From contig NZ_BCNM01000011.1 in assembly GCF_001514495.1 (NCBI RefSeq), forward strand, positions 124,001 through 188,000: a stretch of DNA of 64,000 nt, given 5' to 3'. Of this stretch, positions 58,033-64,000 are shown one piece after another. The number at the start of each line of letters is the position of its first letter. Positions within the stretch are counted from its first letter, which is position 1. The position numbers and the translations under genes were made by a program. Source of the DNA: Paenibacillus pabuli NBRC 13638 (GTDB lineage: Bacteria > Bacillota > Bacilli > Paenibacillales > Paenibacillaceae). The notes beneath the pieces were generated by a model. It did not search any database. It saw only the letters and a list, made by a program, of their open reading frames with translations, and was not told where the DNA came from.

Positions 58033-58911
58033 ATGGGGTGGCTGAGCAGCTGGCTCCGGGAATTGATCATGATCGTTCTGCTGGCGACCTTTGTGGATAT
58101 GCTGTTGCCCAACCGATCCATGGAACGCTATGTCAAGCTTGTGCTGAGCCTTCTTATCCTGCTAACCCTTTTATCCCCCATAACAAAGCTCCTGCGGAGT
58201 GACCCGGTTGCCGAGCTGAAGCGGGCGATGACAGCCATGGACCCACCATCGGATGGAAGTGCAACACTGGAACAGATCCTGGCTCAGGGCAGGAAACTGC
58301 AATCGAACGAACAAGAACAATCCTTGCAATGGACAGCCAAAGAACTGGCTAACGTGATGAAGGGACAGATTGAAGAAACAACCGGGGAGCGAGTTCAGTC
58401 CGTCGAGGTGAAACTTGCCATGGATGCAGCCAAACCAGATAAGGATCTGGCATCCTCCGTGGAATTGCCCGCAATCCAGTATGTTCTGGTGGAGATGGCA
58501 GGTGAGGTAGCAGCAGGAAAAGCCAGCTCCAATACAGGACAAGTGGAGGAAGTGGCAAGTACAGATCCATTATTCAGTGCTGACCCCGAATCCGAACCTG
58601 CCGAATCGACTACAGCACAAGAGCCAATCCAGATCGGTCAGATTGAAGTGCCTGATGTACAGATTAAGGTGGACAGCGGCAGTAATTCTGATAGCAGCAC
58701 GGACACCGGGAATGCGGGAGACTCTTCAAATCGGCGGGAGGCTGACTCCACACCTGTTTCGGCTGATCCGTCAGAAATAAACCCTCAGCAAGGGCAGTCG
58801 TCTTCCCGATCAGAACGAGCAGTACAAATTATTACGCTATTGACTGAGAAGTGGGATATTGATGCCAACAAAGTACAGGTGAAAGAAAAGAAAAGCGCCC
58901 CTGCGCTGTAA
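58033..58911 (+). CDS. spoIIIAF: Stage III sporulation protein AF, long form
   Basis: 292 residues, longer than the ~206 of B. subtilis. Two membrane helices near the N terminus (WLRELIMIVLLATFVDMLLP and LSLLILLTLLSP) are followed by an extracytoplasmic part. Residues ~170-265 are a Ser/Glu/Asp/Pro-rich low-complexity insert (SNSDSSTDTGNAGDSSN) between the EscJ/PrgK-like ring-building domain and the C-terminal strand. The ring fold end ILLTEKWDIDANKVQV appears only partly. GGAAGG is the ribosome site. Confidence 0.9.
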   Translation: MGWLSSWLRELIMIVLLATFVDMLLPNRSMERYVKLVLSLLILLTLLSPITKLLRSDPVAELKRAMTAMDPPSDGSATLEQILAQGRKLQSNEQEQSLQWTAKELANVMKGQIEETTGERVQSVEVKLAMDAAKPDKDLASSVELPAIQYVLVEMAGEVAAGKASSNTGQVEEVASTDPLFSADPESEPAESTTAQEPIQIGQIEVPDVQIKVDSGSNSDSSTDTGNAGDSSNRREADSTPVSADPSEINPQQGQSSSRSERAVQIITLLTEKWDIDANKVQVKEKKSAPAL

Positions 58912-58926
58912 GAAGGAGGGTTTCCG

Positions 58927-59565
58927 ATGAGGCAATGGCTTAAAAAGATGGAAAGCTGGCTCGGCGGCGGAGAAGGTGGACAACGGCGCAGTCAAACCTT
59001 TCGCTGGCTTATTATTCTCGGTTTGATCGGAGTAGGGATCATGCTGTTTAATTCCTTCGTCAATGTCAAAAAGATTGATTCCGAAAATATCGGTCGCGAA
59101 CCTCCTGACCCGACTACATCCATGGCATCCATCCAGACGGATGCAGCGGATCAGAATCCTTTTCAGGCGATAGAGATCGCATTTGAAGACAAAATCAAGG
59201 GCGTACTGGAAAATATCGTTGGCGTGGGAACCGTTGATGTCATGGTTACCGTGGATTCGACAGAAGAACTCGTTGTGCAGCGCAATGTGAAGGATTCGCA
59301 ACAGCTCACGGAAGAGACGGATGCCAGCGGGGGCAAGCGACATATGACGCAATATACCCGCGATGGCGAGATCATTACGTATGAAGTATCTGGGGATCAG
59401 ACACCGATTGTCACCAAGAAGCTCAAACCGCAAATCCGGGGTGTGCTTGTCGTTGCCAAGGGAGCAGAGAACAAGGTGGTGAAGGACCTGATTACCGATG
59501 CTGTGGAAAAAGGACTGAATGTGGCGGCCTACCGAATCTCGGTTGTTCCGCGCAAGCAGGATTAA
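58927..59565 (+). CDS. spoIIIAG: Stage III sporulation protein AG
   Basis: 212 residues. A membrane helix (WLIILGLIGVGIMLFNSF) is followed by an EscJ-like ring-building domain with KGVLENIVGVGTVDVMVTVD and PQIRGVLVVAKGAENK. SpoIIIAG builds the large ring of the mother-cell channel. AAGGAGG is eight bases before the ATG. Spacing to AF is 15 bases. Confidence 0.94.
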   Translation: MRQWLKKMESWLGGGEGGQRRSQTFRWLIILGLIGVGIMLFNSFVNVKKIDSENIGREPPDPTTSMASIQTDAADQNPFQAIEIAFEDKIKGVLENIVGVGTVDVMVTVDSTEELVVQRNVKDSQQLTEETDASGGKRHMTQYTRDGEIITYEVSGDQTPIVTKKLKPQIRGVLVVAKGAENKVVKDLITDAVEKGLNVAAYRISVVPRKQD

Positions 59566-59649
59566 ATCGGAATGTTGAAACCCAGGGTTCAATTCTTGCA
59601 CAAGGTTCGATTCGCATAAGAATGAAGCTAATTCGAGGAGGAAGTTCTA

Positions 59650-60489
59650 ATGAATAACAAACGTCAAACGGTGTGGCTTGTTTCCATGCTTAGCCTGATG
59701 GTCATTTTGTCCGCTTATTATTTGTTCACTGAAGATTCGGGTCCGGTTAATGCGCCTGTTGCTGATAGCCAGCAGGTGGATGGCATGAAGCAGGGAGAAG
59801 CGACGGAAACGGCCGGAATCCTTGATCCGACAGAAGGCCTGGTTGTAAATGAAGTTGTGAATAGCGGTGAAGTTACAGGGGGAGAAGGAGGAGAGCAGGC
59901 AGCTGAATCGGTTGATAATCCTGCCGTTGTAGACGGTAAAGAAGCCGGAGAAACCGAGAAATCACCTGCGGCAGAATCGGGAGAGAAGCAAGGTGAAGCA
60001 GGGAAAGACAGTGAGAAAGGCTCTGACAAAGGTGCAGCAACCAGTCCTGAGGCAAGTGGCGGGACAGACGGCAGCGTGACAAAAACCGATGAAGAAGTCC
60101 TCAAGGAAATGGAGGAGCAAAATACAGCAGCCTCCGCGAGCAGCCAGTTCCAGAACTATCAGTGGCAGCGTGAGGAAAGCAACAATCGCATATACGAGGA
60201 ACTGATGACTGTTGCGGGGGATTTGAGCAAAACACCAGAGGAAAATGCCAAAGCAACCGAACAGCTCCGTGCGCTGGAAGAAAAAGAAGCCAAAATCAAT
60301 GGCATTGAAGAAACTCTTTCACAGCAGTTCGCCAATGCCATCGTTCAAGAGGATGCCGACAAGTATAAAGTCGTTGTACTTAGTGACAAACTGGATGTAA
60401 AACAGGCGGTTTCCATTGTGGATCTGGTCATGAAAGAATTGGCAGTAACGCAAAATAAAATCAGCGTGCAATACGTGACAGAACAGTAA
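59650..60489 (+). CDS. spoIIIAH: Stage III sporulation protein AH, long form
   Basis: 279 residues, compared with 218 in B. subtilis. A single membrane anchor (residues ~8-25) is followed by a ~120-residue Gly/Glu/Ser-rich linker (GEVTGGEGGEQAAESVDN). The C-terminal ~110 residues (FQNYQWQREESNNRIYEELM onward) form the conserved SpoIIQ-binding domain. It joins with SpoIIQ across the intermembrane space. GAGGAGG precedes the ATG. A terminator follows at 60507. Confidence 0.93.
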   Translation: MNNKRQTVWLVSMLSLMVILSAYYLFTEDSGPVNAPVADSQQVDGMKQGEATETAGILDPTEGLVVNEVVNSGEVTGGEGGEQAAESVDNPAVVDGKEAGETEKSPAAESGEKQGEAGKDSEKGSDKGAATSPEASGGTDGSVTKTDEEVLKEMEEQNTAASASSQFQNYQWQREESNNRIYEELMTVAGDLSKTPEENAKATEQLRALEEKEAKINGIEETLSQQFANAIVQEDADKYKVVVLSDKLDVKQAVSIVDLVMKELAVTQNKISVQYVTEQ

Positions 60490-60506
60490 TCCGAATCATG
60501 GAAAAG

Positions 60507-60546
60507 TAGCCCCGAGAGCTGGCTCAGATCTCGGGCTCTTTCCATT
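60507..60546 (+). terminator. Terminator of the spoIIIA operon
   Basis: AGCCCCGAGA pairs with TCTCGGGCT over a long loop, followed by a T-rich tail. Confidence 0.8.
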
Positions 60547-60622
60547 TTTAACGATTATGATATAATACATAAAGCCATATGACCGTCCTAGTGAGACTGG
60601 CATGATGCCGAAGGAGTGAATA

Positions 60623-61093
60623 ATGGAAATGTTTAAATTGAGTGAAATCAAAGAACTGATTAAACTGGTTGATGAAAGTTCCGTTCAGGAGTTGGAAATT
60701 GAAAATGAAGGATCACGGTTGTCGATTCGCAAACCGGGTAAAACCGAATATGTTCAGGCAGCTGCTGTGCAACCGCAAATGATCGCTGCTCCACAGGTAC
60801 AACCGGCTGCAGTGGTAACTGAGGCTGCTCCGCAAGTCGATACTACAAGCCATTTACATAAAATTGTATCTCCAATGGTGGGTACTTTTTACAGAGCTTC
60901 CTCACCGGAAGCGGGTCCTTTCGTAAGCGCTGGTGATAAAGTTGTTGAGAAAACAACGGTATGTATCATTGAAGCGATGAAGCTGATGAACGAGCTTGAT
61001 GCCGACATCAAGGGAGAAATCGTTGAAGTGCTGGTTGAGAACGGACAGCTGGTTGAGTATGGACAACCCCTGTTCCTGGTGAAACCAGAATAA
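60623..61093 (+). CDS. accB: Acetyl-CoA carboxylase biotin carboxyl carrier protein
   Basis: 156 residues. The C-terminal ~75 residues are the biotinyl domain with the biotinylated Lys in [15 protein letters not shown]. An N-terminal helical part and an Ala/Pro/Val-rich linker (~55-75) precede it. GAAGGAG is eight bases before the ATG. AccB carries the carboxyl group made by AccC for fatty acid synthesis. Confidence 0.96.
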   Translation: MEMFKLSEIKELIKLVDESSVQELEIENEGSRLSIRKPGKTEYVQAAAVQPQMIAAPQVQPAAVVTEAAPQVDTTSHLHKIVSPMVGTFYRASSPEAGPFVSAGDKVVEKTTVCIIEAMKLMNELDADIKGEIVEVLVENGQLVEYGQPLFLVKPE

Positions 61094-61147
61094 CGGTTAC
61101 AGCCGATAACGGTAACTGCATGAGCTTCGAAGGAGGACAATAACGAA

Positions 61148-62491
61148 ATGAAATTTCAAAAAATACTGATTGCGAACCGTGGCGAAATTGCGGTACGTAT
61201 TATTCGTGCCTGTCGTGAAATTGGCATTTCGACGGTAGCAGTTTATTCGGAAGCAGACAAAGACTCCCTGCATGTTCGTCTCGCAGATGAAGCATATTGT
61301 ATCGGGCCAACACTTTCAAAAGACAGCTATTTAAACTTCACCAACCTGATGAGTGTAGCGACGCTGACGGATTGTGATGCGATTCACCCGGGGTACGGTT
61401 TCCTCGCAGAGAATGCCGATTTTGCAGAAATCTGTGGTTCCTGCAATATTACGTTCATCGGCCCTTCTCCAGAAGCCATTACCAAAATGGGCGACAAGGC
61501 TGTTGCCAAACAGACGATGAAAGATGCAGGTGTACCTGTCATTCCGGGGTCTGACGGTTTGGTTGAAAATATGAACGAAGCCATCATGATCGCTAGAGAT
61601 ATTGGATATCCTGTCATTATCAAAGCTACCGCTGGTGGTGGAGGCAAAGGGATTCGTATTGCTGAAGATGAGGAAACGCTGATCAAGCAGATTACAGCTG
61701 CCCAGCAGGAAGCACAGAAGGCTTTCGGCAATGCCGGAGTATATCTGGAGAAATTCCTGACGGGCATGAAACACGTGGAGATCCAGATTATTGCAGACAA
61801 ACATGGAAATGCAGTGCATCTGGGCGAGCGTGATTGTTCTGTTCAACGTCGTCGTCAAAAGCTGGTGGAAGAAGCGCCATGTCCGATTCTCTCTGAAGAT
61901 GTGCGTACATTGATGGGAGAAGCGGCAGTGCGGGCAGCGCTTGCCGTGAATTACTCGGGAGCAGGAACACTAGAGTTCTTGCTTAGCCCTAATGGCGAGT
62001 TCTACTTCATGGAAATGAATACTCGTATTCAGGTGGAACACCCTGTAACTGAGATGGTTACAGGTGTGGATTTGATCCGTGAAATGATCTCGGTAGCCGA
62101 AGGCAATCCGCTCTCTTTCCGTCAGGAAGACGTTGTGATCAATGGCTGGTCCATTGAATGCCGTATCAACGCAGAAGACCCGGATCGTAACTTCATGCCT
62201 TCACCAGGCAAAATTGGTTTCTATCTTGCCCCAGGAGGACCGGGGGTGCGTGTGGACAGTGCAGCTTATCCGGGATATACCATCTCTCCTTTTTACGACT
62301 CTATGATCGCCAAATTGATCGTATGGGGAGCGAACCGGGAAGAAGCTATTGCGAAGATGAAGCGTGCACTTGCTGAATTTGCGATTGAAGGCATATCCAC
62401 AACGATCCCTTTTCATCAGAAATTGCTGGAGCACCCAACGTTCATTCGTGGTGACTTTGATATCAAATTTCTTGAGGAAAATGAGATTTAA
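61148..62491 (+). CDS. accC: Acetyl-CoA carboxylase biotin carboxylase subunit
   Basis: 447 residues, full length. ATP-grasp features are visible: [35 protein letters not shown] and [19 protein letters not shown], which holds the catalytic Arg. It carboxylates the biotin on AccB. GAAGGAGG lies 12 bases before the ATG. It is 54 bases after accB in one unit. Confidence 0.97.
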   Translation: MKFQKILIANRGEIAVRIIRACREIGISTVAVYSEADKDSLHVRLADEAYCIGPTLSKDSYLNFTNLMSVATLTDCDAIHPGYGFLAENADFAEICGSCNITFIGPSPEAITKMGDKAVAKQTMKDAGVPVIPGSDGLVENMNEAIMIARDIGYPVIIKATAGGGGKGIRIAEDEETLIKQITAAQQEAQKAFGNAGVYLEKFLTGMKHVEIQIIADKHGNAVHLGERDCSVQRRRQKLVEEAPCPILSEDVRTLMGEAAVRAALAVNYSGAGTLEFLLSPNGEFYFMEMNTRIQVEHPVTEMVTGVDLIREMISVAEGNPLSFRQEDVVINGWSIECRINAEDPDRNFMPSPGKIGFYLAPGGPGVRVDSAAYPGYTISPFYDSMIAKLIVWGANREEAIAKMKRALAEFAIEGISTTIPFHQKLLEHPTFIRGDFDIKFLEENEI

Positions 62492-62509
62492 AAGGCATAT
62501 TGGGCTTGT

Positions 62510-62538
62510 TTGTCATAATGTAGCCCAAATGATATAGT
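62510..62538 (+). promoter_or_regulatory. Predicted SigA promoter of the Asp23 gene
   Basis: TTGTCA (62510-62515) and TATAGT (62533-62538) are 17 bases apart, about 20 bases after the accC stop. The start site would fall near 62545, giving a leader of about 170 bases. Confidence 0.6.
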
Positions 62539-62560
62539 ATGTAATAATAAGAGCGCATGT

Positions 62561-62668
62561 CTCCTGCAGAGGATAAGCCGTCACAAAAGCGGATGAAGCT
62601 TGCAGGAGTTCCGGTAAAGCCGGACCGGAAGGGCATCTGAAGATCAATCGATCTGAATGCCAGCGCCC
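62561..62668 (+). ncRNA. Structured leader RNA candidate before the Asp23 gene
   Basis: Three consecutive hairpins. CTCCTGCA (62561) closes with TGCAGGAG (62601). TTCCGGT (62609) closes with ACCGGAA (62624). GGCAT (62632) closes with ATGCC (62657) around AGATC/GATCT. No T run follows, so it is not an ordinary terminator. It does not match a riboswitch class that I recognise. Confidence 0.55.
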
Positions 62669-62715
62669 TGACGGATGGCCGCAAACTTATTTCGCGAAAG
62701 GTGTGTTGAACAGTT

Positions 62716-63126
62716 ATGAGTACACTGCCGACAGAATTTGAACGAACGGATATCGGTGAAATCCAGATCGCACCTGAAGTTATTGAAGTGATCGCTGGAC
62801 TGGCTACAGTAGAAGTGAAAGGTGTTGCAGGCATGAGCGGCGGATTCGCAGGTGGATTTGCTGAATTGCTTGGCCGCAAAAACCTATCCAAAGGCGTGAA
62901 GGTTGAAGTGGGTCAGCGTGAAGCTGCAGTGGATGTTTCCGTTATTATTGAATATGGTTACCGTCTGCCACAGGTGGCTACCGAAATTCAGCAGAACGTG
63001 AAGCGCTCCATCGAGAACATGACAGGATTGAATGTGAATGAAGTTAATGTGCACATTCATGACGTTCAGTTCAAGAGCACCGAGAAAGTGGAAGAAATCG
63101 ACCTGAACAGTCAGCGCGTAAAATAA
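62716..63126 (+). CDS. yqhY: Asp23/Gls24 family envelope stress protein (YqhY type)
   Basis: 136 residues. GEIQIAPEVIEVIAGLATVEV and GVAGMSGGFAGGFAELLGRK open the Asp23 domain and VNVHIHDVQFKSTE closes it. It follows accC as yqhY does in B. subtilis, where the product is tied to acetyl-CoA carboxylase homeostasis. Its own promoter and structured leader separate it from accBC. GAAAGGTG is the ribosome site. It probably binds the membrane through AmaP, encoded next. Confidence 0.92.
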   Translation: MSTLPTEFERTDIGEIQIAPEVIEVIAGLATVEVKGVAGMSGGFAGGFAELLGRKNLSKGVKVEVGQREAAVDVSVIIEYGYRLPQVATEIQQNVKRSIENMTGLNVNEVNVHIHDVQFKSTEKVEEIDLNSQRVK

Positions 63127-63140
63127 AAGAAGACAGATTC

Positions 63141-63165
63141 CCCCGGCATCACTGCCGGGGTTTAT
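63141..63165 (+). terminator. Hairpin after the Asp23 gene, possible weak terminator
   Basis: CCCCGGCA pairs with TGCCGGGG over a four-base loop, followed by TTTAT. It is strong in GC but has a short T tract, so it may only partly stop transcription into amaP. Confidence 0.55.
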
Positions 63166-63273
63166 CCCGTCTTGGACAGGTCTTTGGGGCAATGGAAATG
63201 TGCACCTAAGGATCACCCTTTTGCCAATGGGCAGGTTAAGTAATGTTAGTGAGCAAGGGAGGCTGTGCAGTTC

Positions 63274-63813
63274 GTGGCTAAAATACTGGATCGGCTTCTG
63301 TTGTTTATATACAGCATAAGCGTTGGAGCAATATCGGCAGCAGTTATACTTCTTATCAGTGGTGTGCTGCCTTACGAATTGAATTACCAGCAGGAACAAA
63401 ACGTCATTGTTGCGGCGGTTGTTGCAGCAGCGATTTTGTTTATCCTGAGTTTGCGATTTTTCTACATTTCGGTTCGGCGTGATCGTGCTTCGTTGCCATC
63501 TGTGGACCAACGTACAGAGTACGGGGATGTACAGATTTCAATGGAGACGATTGAAAATCTCTGTCTCAAAGCGACTTCCCGTTTCCGGGGAGTACGTGAT
63601 GTCAAAGCACGTATTCGTGTAGTCGAGTCGGGACTGGAGATTATGATTCGCGCAGTAGTGGATGGCGAGTCGCCAATTCCAGCGTTGACGTCCGATCTGC
63701 AGAAGGCAATACATGATCACGTACAGGAGATTACGGGTATCCCGGTTTCTTTTGTCACTGTATATATTGCCAATGTTACCCAGTCACCTAACTACAAGAG
63801 TCGAGTGGAATGA
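63274..63813 (+). CDS. amaP: Alkaline shock response membrane anchor protein AmaP
   Basis: About 179 residues. Two membrane helices near the N terminus (ILDRLLLFIYSISVGAISAAV and VAAAILFILSLRFFYISV) are followed by an Asp23-like cytoplasmic domain (GDVQISMETIENLCLKATSRF, ending FVTVYIANVTQ). AmaP recruits Asp23 to the membrane in staphylococci. GTG 63274 is 11 bases past AAGGGAGG; GTG 63265 is only two bases past it. The next gene starts 14 bases downstream. Confidence 0.9.
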   Translation: MAKILDRLLLFIYSISVGAISAAVILLISGVLPYELNYQQEQNVIVAAVVAAAILFILSLRFFYISVRRDRASLPSVDQRTEYGDVQISMETIENLCLKATSRFRGVRDVKARIRVVESGLEIMIRAVVDGESPIPALTSDLQKAIHDHVQEITGIPVSFVTVYIANVTQSPNYKSRVE

Positions 63814-63827
63814 GGTGAGTTTCACTG

Positions 63828-64000
63828 ATGCTGTGGAGAGAGATTTGGGATAGTCACAAAGGCCGGATTACCGGAATTGCCGGCGGCATCTTTTTTGGAT
63901 TTCTTTATGTATGGATCGGTTTTTGGGATATGTTGTTCTTTGCACTCTTGGTGTTCATCGGTTATACGTTAGGCAGACGAAGCGACTCGAAGCTGGGCTC
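63828..64000 (+). CDS. DUF2273 small integral membrane protein, cut by the window end
   Basis: The frame from ATG 63828 reads MLWREIWDSHKGRITGIAGG and continues with two hydrophobic segments (FFGFLYVWIGFWDMLFFALL and FIGYTLG), then a charged stretch at the window edge. This is the pattern of DUF2273 proteins, commonly encoded with Asp23 and AmaP. GAGGTGAG lies just upstream. It is incomplete only because the window ends. Confidence 0.85.
   Translation, partial: MLWREIWDSHKGRITGIAGGIFFGFLYVWIGFWDMLFFALLVFIGYTLGRRSDSKLG

Overview
The window is chromosomal DNA from a Gram-positive endospore former, most likely Paenibacillus. The complete spoIIIAA-AH operon, splB, Amj, YitT, YesM/YesN two-component proteins, CUT1 sugar transport, copper-amine-oxidase-type stalk domains and a T-box before metG all point there. 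From about 44 kb onward the gene order follows the Bacillus subtilis mntR-yqhO-yqhQ-yqhR-aroQ-yqhT-efp-spoIIIA-accB-accC-yqhY block, with several insertions. Functions are inferred from protein motifs and gene order; no database search was possible.

Layout. 0-1.7 kb: a minus-strand pair, a TIR-like (CAP12/Pycsar type) NADase candidate with an unassigned C-terminal domain, and an overlapping 77-residue ORF. 1.7-2.6 kb: non-coding, with one copy of a structured repeat. 2.6-8.6 kb: YitT membrane protein, YdaT-like protein, Amj lipid II flippase, MsrA-MsrB fusion, TVP38 protein, an oxidoreductase and a small hypothetical. 8.7-14 kb: AraC regulator divergent from two Gfo/Idh/MocA oxidoreductases, a sugar isomerase and a ThuA protein, a probable sugar or polyol catabolic cluster. 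14-16.4 kb: HxlR regulator, an orphan protein and a lipoprotein. 16.4-24.1 kb: an anaerobic module, fnr divergent from adhE, then pflB-pflA, with palindromic Fnr boxes centred at -41.5 of the predicted adhE and pflB promoters. 24.3-32.8 kb: sugar ABC importer without its ATPase, YesM/YesN and a GH3 N-acetylhexosaminidase. 33-35.3 kb: a large secreted stalk-domain protein.

35.7-42.6 kb: zinc and methionine region, zur, yidD, T-box/metG, then znuA-znuC-znuB (with a Zur-box-like operator over the znuA start site) and ccdA. 42.7-48.8 kb: splB, mntR, a secreted GHL10-type glycosidase, a patatin-like lipase, a small membrane protein and yqhQ. 49-54.3 kb: yqhR, aroQ, an M24 peptidase, efp, lysC and comB; lysC and comB lie between efp and spoIIIA. 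54.6-60.5 kb: spoIIIAA to spoIIIAH. 60.6-64 kb: accB, accC, an Asp23 protein behind a structured leader, amaP and a truncated DUF2273 gene.

The observations most worth following are (1) the TIR-like two-gene locus, (2) a repeat of about 140-190 bp present three times plus one partial copy, with paired-base changes in its stems, and (3) the three-hairpin leader before the Asp23 gene. No tRNA, rRNA, CRISPR array, prophage or complete insertion sequence was seen.
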